Shown here piece after piece: positions 1 to 12,748 of a stretch of 64,000 nucleotides of DNA. This DNA is from Setoptus koraiensis. Its lineage: Eukaryota; Arthropoda. The notes below the pieces were generated by a model, which did no database searches, had not been told where the DNA came from, and saw nothing but the letters and a program-made list of their open reading frames with translations. The DNA lies in assembly GCA_048013815.1 (NCBI GenBank), contig CM106586.1, forward strand, positions 21,700,001-21,764,000, read 5' to 3'. The translations under genes and the position numbers were made by a program. Position 1 is the first letter of the stretch; each line of letters begins with the position of its first letter.

Positions 1-2183
1 CAATTCGGAGGCGAGTCGAACATTGCGCAACATACGAACAATAGTGATTGATAAAAGAAGCGAAAAATGCAATTTATTCTTGCTTGTCGAAAATGACTGC
101 TGAAGAAATTGTGCTCAATATTACAGCAGTGCTACTCTGATACGGCGCCACACACAATTCCTCGTGATGTTGAGATTCGTATGAACGTGCCGTAACTATA
201 ACTAGATCACATCGACGATTGATATTCTCTGCTGTTTGTTGGCCCACACCAACCATTGATACATTGCATTGCGCAACCATTGCAGCACCCATTAGTTGAT
301 TGTAATTATGCAAATTAAGGATGTTGTTCTCACATCATTAACGCCAACGCGTATGATGCAATATCTTGTTAATATCTAACTTGCTGGCTGTGAGGTCATT
401 GAGTGTGTCGGTGTGAGTGAGTGAGTCGATCACGATTCTCACACTTAACGTCGCGCTAACTCACTGAGCCAATACTCACTGGTCAATGGATATTGCGTAA
501 TTGCTCACTATTACCTCGAAGTAACTTCGAATCTTGTTGGCGCTTCTCACACACAACACACACGATGGCAACAAGTGTGCTGGCCAAATTACCTCACACC
601 GCCATCTCGGCCACCATGAATCCGAAAGCGCCCCGTCCAATCCAATCTGGCCAATTATCATTTATCCATTATTTATTATCTCTAGCCCCATACTAGTCTG
701 AGGGTCAGAAATGGTGCCGCTGGTGTCAATACAGACAGATTGGTACCCACTGGTGAGCGAAATCGCGCCAAGGTCAGCGCCAGAAATCCATTCAAATCTA
801 GAACTGGCCAATTCTCGAAGGGCGCTCTGTTGTGCCGATCAAAGTACAAACATCGTTGCTTTTGCAACTGCAAATCATCTGACTGAAATTGAACGCTGTC
901 GCCGTTGTCGTGGTTGTTGGTACGCCAACAGAGCGATCAACTGTCGTCTCGTTTGATTCTATTTCATCACGTTATGCTTGATCAAATTGGATCAACATCA
1001 ACAGTGACATGGCGCGTCCAATCAAGCGGATAAACTCTTATTTTGACGCTTCTGTCGACAGAAGCGTTTGAAAAACAACTGACCACTACTTATGCACCGA
1101 CAATCTCGAACGTCTTTCGGTTTTTGTGTCGCCGCGATGGTCAGCGCAACAAGCAAACAGTGGCTTTGCTGCTCGCTGACCATTTGAATAATCCATTGTT
1201 GCAAACAAAGGCCAACAAGGAGGCCAGCTAACGAACTCACCTATTTCCCCTCTCTGTTTTCATTTGTTGTGTGCTCATGGCTGCACTTCCATTGGCCTAC
1301 TTGCTGCAATTTATCAGTTGCAATTTATCCTCTCTGGGTGCCCGCTAGTGGACACTGTTCTCTCGTGCCACAGACTCTAGGAAACATGTTTAAATTGGCG
1401 TAAAAATTGTATAGGTAAGCGAGCATGTTACAATGAGGCCAGACACTGAATTTGCTTGACCAAATGAAAATAGTTGGCGGACAGGTAAAGAAAAAAGAAC
1501 AGCAACCAACGAATATACAAATGAGCATTCACAGGCTAATTCACAAACAATGATGGCACAAATTTGCAAATTTTGCACAAACACACGACCAGAATAGTAG
1601 TAAAAATGGGGAGAAATTTGAGCCGGCTTGTAGAGCGTAATTGCGTCGCTGTTTGATCACGACAGTTGAATTTAAAATGAATTGGATTATTATTGAATTG
1701 TAAATTGGATCAGGCTCGTCTTTGTGTCCATTCATTTCCACTGACATGGAAATAAATCATAAATGTCCGCTGGCGGCCACTATGGAAATTGGACTACTAT
1801 TCTCGTCACAAAAACGAGCATGTTTTGACACGAAACATCCGACAATAACTCAAATCCAATATCGTCTTTTGCCAATGCATTTTGTGTCCGCCGCGATAGC
1901 TAATTGTTGCCAATTGTTTGCCTTTGCTGTGATTGGCCTAAATTGGCTCGTCTTGTTCTCTTCGACTCAGACCAGTTCGAATGAAAAGGATATTTCATTG
2001 TCCGTGGTGGCACATTCAATCAGTGCACGTCAACAACGGAGCTGGCCCTGTCGAGACTTGTCCAAGTCTCGTTCGACAGCGCACCTTCGAACTGATATAA
2101 CTGGAGTGGTGCCCAGTTGCAAAAAGCCGAAACTAAAGGTGACATCCAATGGTCAGTTTGGCCATGCGAAGAAATGGGACAAA

Positions 2184-2190
<7 letters not shown>

Positions 2191-2225
<35 letters not shown>
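2191..2225. repeat. (GAC)n microsatellite
   Basis: Uninterrupted trinucleotide GAC repeat of about 12 units. It creates an artificial poly-Arg/poly-Thr/poly-Ser open frame on both strands and explains the long frame at 1722-2315. Confidence 0.95.
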
Positions 2226-2226
<1 letters not shown>

Positions 2227-2487
2227 GTCGACAGCGGCGAAACAGATCGAGTGCGCAACGGCGATTGAGTTACGTCTCCATTCAACTGGTGGTTGTTGTT
2301 TACATGTTTAAGTGATGGAGGCAGAGAGGCGAAAGGAAAATCATTAATATCGCATGACGACTGACCAGTGGTCAACAATATCCGTTTCACTGCTACAGTG
2401 GCAATGGCGGCCGACAACAATGACAACTTGCTTGTGTGAAAGCGAAACTTAAATTGGGTTACAATTGGCTCTCTCGGGGGCGCAACA

Positions 2488-2562
2488 GTTTGGCGTGTCT
2501 CGCGTTTGGCGTGTCTCGCGTTTGGCGTGTCTCGCGTTTGGCGTGTCTCGCGTTTGGCGTGT
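2488..2562. repeat. 16-bp tandem repeat, 4.7 copies
   Basis: The unit GTTTGGCGTGTCTCGC is repeated head to tail with no visible mismatch until the last partial copy. Perfect identity implies recent expansion. Confidence 0.95.
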
Positions 2563-2877
2563 AAGAGCGGACACTCGGCTGACAGGGTGTGCAAAATATG
2601 AATGGCCAAAGAGCAGTGATATGCTAATCAGGGATCACCATCGATATGGGCCCGTGTTTCACATAAACGTGAACTGTGCGCCAATTCGACTGACCAGCCA
2701 AGTTCTTTTAATCATGATTTGTGACATCCTTGTCGTTGCTGTTGTCGTGGCTGTCCGAACAGGGCCAATTGTGCAGAGGAACTTCCTTCGGACTGATACA
2801 ATTCAGTGGTCAGTGTAGCAGCAACACTAAGGGGCCGCGACAGGCCCCAGAGAGAATATCGAGAAAGAATATCGTTA

Positions 2878-3078
2878 ATGAATGTGTTGCATAAGCAAAC
2901 ACTGGTGCACGACGCCAAAGGTGACCGGTGGCCGAAAATCGAGCCCAATAAAGATGATAATATATTTCAAGAAAATCTATATAAAGAATTTGGGCGCACG
3001 AAAACTTTCGCCCTCACCTGCGCTCTTGCGCGATGTTTATTGGCGGTGCTCATTGGAGTAACTGCAACAATCGTATGA
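2878..3078 (+). CDS. Doubtful 66-codon ORF with C-terminal hydrophobic segment
   Basis: An ATG-initiated frame of 66 codons. The first 43 or so residues are hydrophilic and charged; the last 23 (from FALTCALARC onward) are hydrophobic and could form a single C-terminal membrane helix, as in tail-anchored proteins. I recognise no family. There is no clear TATA box, and no AATAAA close downstream. It is listed only because its composition is less repeat-like than the surrounding chance frames. Confidence 0.12.
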   Translation: MNVLHKQTLVHDAKGDRWPKIEPNKDDNIFQENLYKEFGRTKTFALTCALARCLLAVLIGVTATIV

Positions 3079-3670
3079 TATAGGCCTCTATGTCTATATT
3101 TATCCTCCACGGAATCAGCTGTCCTGTGGGCCGCTGGCCAGTGTGCACAGTGGCTGCTGTTTGACACGCGCTAACCTGTCACAAAACTGACCAAGCGGCT
3201 GCCCGCTGCTTGATGGCACTTTGGCCAAATCCGGCGCGGCCCAACGATGGCATGGTATTGCGCCATTATTGTGCTGGTTATAACTGCCGAAATTGGCCTC
3301 TTCCTGTCTGCTCCTTTTGCACGTGTACGTTTGTCGCAATTGGAATGGTGCCCAATGTGAGGCTGACGACGTCGTGCCACCAGCTCGTATCGCTCTCCTC
3401 TGGCTGCCTGCTGGGTGGTTGTTGCTGGCCGGCGATTGTCGGCCGCTCTAATGGGGCCTCGTTTGGTTTGTTTGCAGGTGGGCAAAAGCCGGAATGCTAC
3501 ATTGTTGGCAGCAGCGCGTGGCAACTGGTACTGGCCGGCACGAGCTGCTTGGCGTGATTTATCAGGCTCGGGTTTGGCCTGCATTAGCCAATGCTTGCCC
3601 ATATACGAGCCAGGCCGGTGGGCGATTGTCATTAGATTGTTTATGCGGGCGAGAAACAATGAGCGATCTC

Positions 3671-3714
3671 ATGACTCATTAGTAATGACTCATCAGTAAC
3701 GACTCATCAGTAAC
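3671..3714. repeat. 14-bp tandem repeat, about 3 copies
   Basis: Three imperfect copies of ATGACTCATYAGTA. Each copy carries TGACTCA, which is also the AP-1 consensus, so the array happens to be a cluster of AP-1-like words. Confidence 0.85.
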
Positions 3715-5066
3715 GAGCCAACTGACCACTGACAAAGCGCTCGAATGCGTAATTCAATGAGGCAACAGTGGCTCACAATGGTGAGATTATTGCCAAGTGG
3801 CAGCCACCCAAGCGACCCTAATTACAGTGCCGTATTGTGGCTTGTCGCTGTTGCTGTCGCTGTTGTTGTTGCGACCAGATTGCGTGTAATCAGCTGACTA
3901 CCTGTAATTATGCGAGTGGCAACATGCGAGTGTTGGCGCATTGTTGTCTTTTTGTGCTGGTTGCAAATCAGCGCAAAACAGTAACAAAAACTTGCCGGCA
4001 GTCGCGGGCTGTATACAAGAAATTGTAATAAACAAATTATTGCAATTTTTTGATTTGCATTGATTGTCTTAATTGACGGTTGGCGGCACATCAATCTCAA
4101 GCGAATGGCCGCTCAATATTGCCCATATTGACTTCGTTGTGCCGCCAAACGAAACGCCACGAGCAGCCGCCAGCAGCCACGAGCGGCAACACCCTGTGCT
4201 TGTCCATCAATTTGGCACGTACCCGCTGACCACCGACTGGTGCCACCGATCACCTGTCATGCATTAACTGTTCAATTATTGACTGGTTGCATGATTCTCG
4301 TGCTCGGCACCGCTGCACGTGCTGCACGTGCTGCTGGCTGTGCCGAGCGAACATGCTGGAATAAATGGACAGAATATTCAGTATAAGATATTGAGTCGGA
4401 TTCAAGGATTGGGCGCTTGCAGCAAGCGGCACAGCGAACTTCTTTTGGCTCTTCAACTGGTCAAAACGAAAGGCCACAGAGACTGGAAAAAACGGACAGT
4501 TTCATGCAAGGTGTACGAGCGGATCAATTGGCAACGAGCACCGAACAATGGCACCAGTAACCGCCTCTCGAGTCGACAATCTCGACTCGGGATTCTCGAG
4601 TGCCAATAGCAGTTTGTGAGTGAAAACTTTGCCGCTCGCAGGTAACCAATTGTGCTGTGTCTGATCTTTATCTGTAACTCTTTGCCTTCTTCATGTGATT
4701 AACTGGTGGCTTGTGAGTCAGGAGTAAGAGTTTTATGTTATGGCAGCTCAACAGTTGGCTCAATCTTAATCAGTTCAGTCCAATTATCTTGGCCCAATTG
4801 TTGCTTGTCATTGCAACGAACACCAACAACTGTCTTGAGTGTAATTATCTATCTGGTATCGTTAGTGAATTTAACGGAGCAGCCAACTGACCGATAACAA
4901 CGTCTATCAATTAACGGGCAAGTTCGAGTTGCCATTAGTTGGCTTTGTTTTCGCTCGCGTTCATGTCGGACAATTCATGTATTTGTGTTTATTTGCGATT
5001 TGATTCCGACGAGTCGCCATTGGGGCTGCCATCTGAAGTGGGTGCCAATCAAACGAGCGAGCCAAC

Positions 5067-5152
5067 GCTCAATTTGCGAGGCTCAATTTGCGAGGCTCAA
5101 TTTGCGAGGCTCATTGTGAGAGGCTCATTGTGAGAGGCTCATTGTGAGAGGC
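5067..5152. repeat. Two adjoining 14-bp tandem arrays
   Basis: About three copies of GCTCAATTTGCGAG are followed directly by three copies of the related GCTCATTGTGAGAG. The second unit looks like a diverged version of the first that was then amplified on its own, giving a two-step history. Confidence 0.9.
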
Positions 5153-5936
5153 GGTTCTGCGGCGCATCGACTTATTGATTGGCGATGATACCGATAATGC
5201 AACTCGCCAATTTGAGCAGCAATCGTTCAATTGCCGCTCGAAACTGTCGATAGTCGAGACAGCCCAAATGCGCCCAAATCGTTAATTCGGGCTCCGCGGG
5301 CCCGAGTTAACGACGAGTCACCGGCGGCCAAGTGGGCCGAGCGGCCCAAGAAGCTCGCCCAGAGGCACCGGCCGGCAACGCAAGAGGGCGTCCCCGTCCA
5401 CTATCAATTTTCATGAAACGGGCATTTTCAGTGAAAATTTTTCAGTGAGTTGAGTGAATTTTCACTGAAACGGATTGCTCGATTTTATCGTCGGATATTG
5501 CAGCAGACGAGCTGCTGTGGCACGAGACAGCAAAGGGTGCAAGCAGTGATACTGTTTTAATTTTTAATTTTAATGGTCGTTAAGTGGGTGTCGAGCAGCA
5601 AAAGTATTGGCACTGTCGGCCTTGTGATTCGGGTTTGCAGCGGGACAAGGAGACAGCGAGAACGAGCGAAAACTTGATTGGTGTTCCGTTTGAAACATCG
5701 ACGCCATTATCGCCATTATCGTTGCCGGTGGTACTCGGGCAGCGCTCGCAAATTGCACTCAAGTGCGCGCTGCAAATTTCAATGGTTAAATGGTTGATTA
5801 ATGATCCGAAATCAATAGCTTGCTGAGCTGCATTAATTAATGATTGATTGTTTGCGCGCTCACCGGCCCTCGCTACAACTGCTACACTGCCCATTGTACA
5901 AGTGCGCCGATGCTGCGGCCAAAGATGCGCAAATTT

Positions 5937-5991
5937 GCAAAATGCGAATTGCAAAATGTGAATCGCAAAATGTGAATCGCAAAATGTGAAT
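5937..5991. repeat. 14-bp tandem repeat, about 4 copies
   Basis: Copies of GCAAAATGTGAATC, nearly identical, just upstream of a short A-rich run. Confidence 0.9.
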
Positions 5992-6172
5992 AAAATGGAA
6001 AAAAAATGAATAATGAAAGCGCCGTGTTACAGAGTTGCAGAGTTTGCGAATATCTCAGCTCTGAACCACTTAATCGGGCGCCGATGCTGCGAGCGGGTGT
6101 CGCGCATTTTGTCATTGTCGATTGTGCGATCTAGAGGGGCCCGGTCACTCGCAGACTTCCAGTCCAAGTCGA

Positions 6173-6459
6173 TATAAAGCGGCTAGCGATGGGTGGTATC
6201 TTTGTTCCGTTTGGTTCAGTTCCGTTCCGTTTCGTTTCGCTTTGTTTTGTTCCGTTTCGAGGCGACGCTAACGACGGCCGCGAGCAGCGACATTGGCCAG
6301 CAATGTATCATTGGCATCCGCTTGCAATTTGTTTTTGTTGTTGTCACTCGATAGAAACAGGCAAAGGATTGAGGATCGCGGAGGGACGATCGGACAGATT
6401 AAAACACAGTTAAAAGCCAGTGAGAGCAACTTGCCGCTAGGTGGACCCCCGAGGTGAGT
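6173..6459 (+). promoter_or_regulatory. Possible TATA promoter and non-coding first exon
   Basis: A TATAAA box at 6173-6178 is followed about 43 bp later by TCAGT, an arthropod Initiator-like word, and then by a good splice donor GAG|GTGAGT with the exon end at 6453. No coding exon with a matching acceptor can be recognised downstream. This could be the 5' end of a long non-coding RNA or a chance combination. Confidence 0.15.
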
Positions 6460-6469
6460 GGCCGCACTT

Positions 6470-6535
6470 CATCATCGTGGCATCATCATGGCATTATCAT
6501 GGCATTATCACCGTGTTATCATGGTATTATCATCG
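6470..6535. repeat. Imperfect 13-14-bp tandem repeat (CATGGCATTAT type)
   Basis: About five degenerate copies of a word close to CATCATGGCATTAT, right after the donor-like site at 6454. Confidence 0.8.
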
Positions 6536-6656
6536 TTTTATCCCCGTGTCGTGAGCATTGTCTTTGTCTTGCTGTGGCCCATTGCTACTGTTTGCCATTA
6601 TCCGTTCTCATTTGTGCGTTTGTTGCTCCTTGAGAGCGATCGTTGTTGCCACAAAC

Positions 6657-6699
6657 TTTGCTTTGTTTGTAAACGACGCCCGTTTACAAACAAAGCAAA
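6657..6699. repeat. Perfect 19-bp inverted repeat, 5-bp loop
   Basis: Arms 6657-6675 and 6681-6699 are exact reverse complements over 19 bp with the 5-base spacer ACGCC. The structure would form a stable hairpin in RNA or a cruciform in DNA. The arms contain TTTGTTTGTAAACG, close to forkhead-type sites. Nothing around it resembles a longer precursor stem. Confidence 0.95.
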
Positions 6700-9695
6700 A
6701 CCAAGTGACTCTCGACTCACTGCTCACTTGTAATCAATTCCGATGGCCGTGATACTGGTCAAATATTTTGCTAAAACATTCCACGTGACATGTCCAATTA
6801 ACACCTGAATTATTCAGGCCAATGCAGCCACCATTGAGCCATGGCACCGCTGGCACCGGTAGCCAGATGAAATGAATGAATGAATGATGAAACGTTGATA
6901 AACAATGACAATGGCCGCTGTTGTCCACTTGTTGCCTCGGGCCAATCGTCTGCCGCTGGCATGGGTGCCATTTGACTCAAATGATTTGAGTGAGTGTGCG
7001 CACGTGTGACACGTACAGCCTGTCTGCGCGCCAGATATTTACATATCTGGCTGCACATGCTCGCCGGCATTGACAAAAAATTGTGAGAACAACAGCGACA
7101 ATATGCACATTTGGTGGCACACTTTTGGCAGCACGGGACACTTCGGACTCACTTTGGAGTTTGGACTGAGAGAAGTTTGCAAAGTTTGGCGCAGTCGTTG
7201 GTGCCAGAGTGCCGACGCAGCCCGTGATTGCGACAGATTAAAATCACATAAAAATACCGTGTTGTCACCTGAGCACACGATAATAACCTAATCTGTCGTA
7301 ACTGGCGCTATTTGGGCCCCCTTCCATATACCTGTGCATACATATTTGCATATATGTGCGCGTGTATGTCGCGTTTGTGTGCATGTCGGCACGCGCAAAT
7401 GATAGCTTGCGGCCGGCCGAACTGCGCACCGATCAAACTGCAAGTGCCAAAATGATCAACAAAAACGGCCACTAGGTGCGAATTAAATAATCATTAAGCT
7501 CTGCAACTTGACCACTGGTCGAGCTGTGAGTGGTCAGCGGGTAACAGTGAGTGTCAAGTTGATGATTCAGATGATTTCAGACGTTGTTGTGGCTCAATTT
7601 TGTGGCCGCAATTTCAAATTGATGCACAATGGCAACACGTATATACATGACATGCGCGAGTATTGCCAGTACGTGCAAAGTGGCAAAGCTCCAATTGGCA
7701 ATTGTTGCAACTCGTGTACTCACCACAACGCCAGACAGCGAGACACAATTATTATTATAATTATTATTATTGGTGTTTTAATTCATTTTTAAACCGCGCT
7801 CGGCCTCATGGTTGCGCCGACCACTCTCAGCTGACTGTCATCGGGCCCTAGGCGGAGAAAAGGCTGACGATATAAACTGACAGTGGACGGCGGTCGCTCA
7901 AAACTGACACTTGCTCACAGTCAAAATTCAATTGTTTGTTTGTTTACCTGTTGGCTGTGGCACCACAACGAGACACAGCCAGATGAGCGCAAAGATGAGC
8001 ACGCGAGAAGATGAAAAGCCGAGAAGATGAAAAGCGATGATTAGACAGCCACTGCAGAGGTCATCAACGTGACCCCTGGCCAGCCGCAACATCACCTACA
8101 GTGCTGATGGCCGGCACCGCAACTGCCGCAACTGACCACTGGTCAAGCGGTCATAGCGGTTGAAATGATGAATCATTTTTGCTGTGCCGTTATTGTGCAT
8201 CACACATAACACATACAACGGACAGACAAGAGATCGCACAGCGCCGGCAACAATTCTGAGACAATCTTATGCAACGTCGCTCTGTCAGCGATTCAATGCT
8301 GCTGTCCAATTGTGCCATCTGAAGTGTGTGCCTAATCAGCGCCAAACGATCTAATTAGTTGCAAATGAGAGCCCGCTCAAAACGGCTCACCGTTACAGTA
8401 TAAATCATAATGCGAATTCAGTTGACAATTGTTTTGGTTTGTTGGTTGGTTGCAGCGGCCGCTTGGCGTGTCACTGTTTGGCCGACTAGTTGTGTCTGTT
8501 GTTATATAACGCTGCTGCTGCTGCGGCCCGTTACTCGCAACGTCGTCAGCAACAGGCGCGCAGTTATATTGTTATATAACAGCACTCAACAACGCATGAC
8601 ATATCGTTTATAGTCGAGGAAACGCGTCGCTTTATTGCATAATCATCTCTCATGCATCTCTTATGCGTCTCATTAAATGTGTTGCATCAGCATCAGTTGT
8701 TGTTGTTATCATTGCGTCATCATATAGGCGCCCTGTTGTTATTCATTTGAATTCATTTTGTTTGTGTGTACAAAAACCAACGATACAAATGCAAATACAA
8801 ATGAAAATGGCGATATAAGTGGCGCCATTATTCATTGCGTCACCCGTGTCGCGCCGTCCGCTCCGGTCAAGCGTGCACAGATTGCACAGATATGCCGACC
8901 AGTCTAGCTGAGCTAGCCATACGCCAGGCATACACTGTACTGTATCTGTGCAATCTCTTGGCACATGTGCCACCTGTGAGCCGCTACCAAGCAAAGCGTC
9001 AGTTATTCAGCGATTGTCAACTGTCAGAATGAAACAATTATTGCATTCACTTTAATTTGTTGCGCATCTGCACGTACCGCGTATCAAAATACGCAACGTG
9101 TGCAACATGACAATATCCTATATGCGCGCAAGCAGCAATGGGCACGAGCTCACCGGTCGTTGTCACACTGGCCAGCGGTCAGTCTGATGAGCGGCCATCC
9201 ATCTTGTCGTGCGTCTATTGTTGCCGGCCGGCATTCAAATGGGCATTGTTGGCGCAACAAGTCGTCACAACAACAACAACAGCGACAACGCCAACAACAA
9301 ACAACACGACAGCACAACGTGCCGCTCGGCGCAGCGCACAGTGCGCTGGAATGGCCCCAAGTAACGGTTCGTGTCGTCTGTTTGTTGGCACAACGGCGTC
9401 CACCCACGCCATTAAGTGCGCCGTTATATCGGTATGCCGTGTTGCATTATCATGTCACTGTATCATGTCATTGTGTCGTTGTGTCGTTGCAGCGTGTTGT
9501 TGCAGCGTGTTGTTGTGTCGACTGCGACCACGGTCCATTGTCAGTTGGCATTTGCGCATTGTCGGACATAGCGCACAACAAATGGCGCATAGTGGCGCAC
9601 AGTGCGCAGTTGAACAACAAATAATCGCCTCCAATTAGCTGCACATTAGTTACATGATAATTCGGGGTGACACGACTGCACCGGCCTCACTGCTG

Positions 9696-9812
9696 CAACT
9701 GCCAACAGCAACTGCCAAAAGAAACTGCCAACAGCAACTGCCAACAGCAACTGCCAACAGCAACTGCCAATAGAAACTGCCAATAGAAACTGCCAAAAGA
9801 AACTGCAAACTG
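9696..9812. repeat. 13-bp tandem repeat, 9 copies
   Basis: Nine units of the CAACTGCCAACAG type fill 117 bp exactly, with variants CAACTGCCAAAAG and AAACTGCCAATAG. Confidence 0.95.
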
Positions 9813-10320
9813 CGAACGGCGCGACACTGGGCCGATAATTGCCTGTCGCTGGTGTTTATATTGTCGAATGCGATATTAATGAGCAACGCGACACATTGCG
9901 ACTGTCACACCAAACTAACGGGCCCCAAACTAGCCAGTGTGTCAATGCTGTGACTGGTCGTTCGCTAGACGACGCGAGCTGACACGAGCATCGTTGGCCG
10001 CTCGTAACGGCAAATCAAGCGTGCTCGCTCGTCATGTAAATGAGCAATCATAATCACAATGGGCCCCAACACACACAGTTGTCAGTGGCGCCCCTCGTCG
10101 GCCATTTTCCGCTTGACGTGGTCGGCCCGGGTTCAGGAACTGGCCCGTTCCGTCGCCCCTCTCTAACCCGTGTCACGGGTCGTCGCAAGCCACCGGCGTA
10201 CCCGATCGAATAACGGTACAACTGCGCAAAGGCATAGCTGCGCAAAGGTGTAGCCTCATAGAGGCCGTGCAAAAAAGATAACGGCCGCGGGCCGAAAGGA
10301 GACGCCACAATCGCCGGCTC

Positions 10321-10357
10321 GAAATCAGCGAAATCAGCGGAATCAGCGAAATCAGCG
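10321..10357. repeat. 9-bp tandem repeat, about 4 copies
   Basis: Copies of AAATCAGCG with one variant unit. Confidence 0.9.
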
Positions 10358-10822
10358 GACCGGACAGGGCCCGAAGGCGGCATAATCAAACTGCAATATA
10401 TCCATCACCAGATCACCGTAATTCTCTCTGTATATGTGCGCATATATCACAATATATCACAGCACGCTGCATCGAAATCGTTCATGCCCTCACAATCCTT
10501 GTCAATCTGGCCGGCCGATCAGCTGTGCGACATGTCAATCTAGTCACTAGATTCTAGTGTCGTCATGTTCAGATGTTTCACTAACATTAACAACAAGTAA
10601 GATTCCATTTGTGAGATTCGAGCGGCCGCCAGAAGCCGTTCGCGACAATTCTTTTAGCGGCAATTCTTTCGCCATAAATGCCACCAGTTGATGTGTTGCG
10701 ATTTCGACCGGAAATTTTCGAATCGCCGTACGATATCGCGCGCATCAATATTCGCCCACGAGCGCGCCTGCTGACCAAAGTAACTGCGCGAGATTTTAGT
10801 TGCGAGACTGCACGCGCGGGGG

Positions 10823-10879
10823 CAACTCGACAACTCGACAACTCGACAACTCGAAAACTCGACAGCTTGACAACTCGAT
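10823..10879. repeat. 9-bp tandem repeat, about 6 copies
   Basis: Copies of CAACTCGAC, decaying at the right end (AAACTCGAC, CAGCTTGAC). Confidence 0.9.
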
Positions 10880-12313
10880 ATTTAGGGGCCCGGAGAAGAA
10901 CGCCCTGCAGTGTGCAGACAGATGAGCGCAGCGGATAAGACTGTAAAGGATTGACAACGGTGAGTTCGGCTCAATGAATGAACGTGCCACCTCTAGTGCA
11001 ATCCGCAAACTGCTCTCTCAATTGCAATTGTGTCGCACGGTGTGACATTGGGTCCGATCGAGCGGATAAGGCCGACCGTTATATGAAGCGCACTAATGGT
11101 CACAAAATGAAGTCGGCAGCCAACAGCGATCGAGTAGGTGAAACAAGCACGAGCGGCGTTATCTGGCAGAATCTGGCATCTTGACGCGCCACTGTGAAAC
11201 AAGCTTCCGTTGCCTGATCATGTGACGGTGGGGCTATTATCGTCGCTATTATCAGCTGAATGATCCGCCGGCTGCCAACAATCCGGCGAAAACAGGCACC
11301 GATCGACGGGCGACAGTGACTTTTAGGGCAACTCTTTAATTATTATTATCTGTTTGCGTTATCTCCCGAAATCGATTGACCACTGTCGATGGATAGATAA
11401 TAACAATATCTGAGGCTTGAGTGCGTGGCCGAACTGCAATCAGCGCCACCGTTGCCGCAATCAAATGGCCGTTCGCTGACCACTGGCCACTGGCCACTGG
11501 CCGATACGCCGGCCGTCAGCGGTGGGCAAGTGGCCCAAGTGTGACCAATGCGCGCTTCATTAGGGGGCCTCGCCCACTGTTTGTGACTCGGATATTTGGC
11601 GATATTCGACACACAGACACAGAGACAATTGACAAAATTGATTAAAATTGTTGCCCGGCACCGGCGAGGGAGTGAGCCGTTGCAACAATGCAACGGAACA
11701 AACAAACAATTGATGAACAAACAAACGGACAACGCTACCCGTCGTAAACATTGTGCGGCACGCCCACGCAAAGCTCGCTGTCAACGGGTCGCTCGGGCCG
11801 TCACTGGCAGCGTGCCGCGCGACATGCCAAACCGTTACATCGTAGTTATATACCGTTATAGGCCGCCGTGAGCTTGCTATTTTGGTTTGTTTCGCTTGTT
11901 ATTATTATTTACAACTGGCCGGCGCTGCGGTTGCCAATTTAATCAGTTTGGGTTTGCTGGCCGCAAGTCGCGGGGTGTGTCTAATTAAGTGCAGCGAGCC
12001 TCGAGACGGCCACTTAACGAGCACGAGTCACGTGTTGCGGCCACCCGAAGCCGCAACTGACTCAACTGACTCATCTGACAACTATCAGCTGTTGATTGAT
12101 TTGGCCCGAATTCGGTCGAGGTTTTGCTAGAATTTGGCCGCTTGGGCAGTGGCAAACGTGCAAATGAGAAATCGCCACAACACAAGCTGACAGATACTGC
12201 CTAACTTGGCAACGGTTAACAATTGCGAGTTAACAAACGGTAGCCACACTCCAACTGCAACAAACAACATATAATATATTAGATTCATCCACATCTATGC
12301 ACACTGTATCTTT

Positions 12314-12346
12314 CGAAGTTCGAATAGAATATCCATTCGAACTTCG
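12314..12346. repeat. Perfect 12-bp inverted repeat, 9-bp loop
   Basis: Arms 12314-12325 and 12335-12346 (CGAAGTTCGAAT and its complement) are exact. Each arm holds the palindrome TTCGAA, so several alternative folds are possible. Confidence 0.9.
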
Positions 12347-12680
12347 AAGCCGTCTGACCATGGTCCGAAGTGTAATTAATAATATTTCGGCCGTCGGCCA
12401 GGTGAGCTAGCCTTTGTTTGCTGGCGCGCGTTGTCTCTGTTGAGCGCACTCTGTTGTGCTACCTGTAATAACGGTGGTGACTTTAATTGTCGCCCATTCT
12501 CTAACTGCGCTAACTGCGCCAAATCGACGGGCCGACAGTCGATCGTTTTGCGATCGATCGACCGGCAATTGAGCGCAGTGCCGATTGGCCCACTGGCACG
12601 AACCGGCAACAATGGACGCGGCCAACAATCGGCCACCAAGGACGCCGGCGAACCACTTGAGCCGCACCGACACAAGCCAG

Positions 12681-12748
12681 CAGAAACCGACAGAAATCGT
12701 CAGAAATCAACAGAAATCAACAGAAATCGTCAGAAATCAACAGAAAAC
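12681..12748. repeat. 10-bp tandem repeat, about 7 copies
   Basis: Units of CAGAAATCAA and CAGAAATCGT alternate in an exact 10-bp register. The AAA runs therefore fall on one face of the helix. Confidence 0.92.

Noticed and set aside
1722-2315. 197-codon frame on the + strand
   Set aside because: Its C-terminal third is poly-Arg from the GAC repeat and the rest has no domain or conserved feature; two other frames are open across the same repeat.
9100-9638. Overlapping 166- and 174-codon frames
   Set aside because: Two overlapping + frames and two minus frames are open over the same CAA/GTT-rich DNA, which marks composition and not coding.
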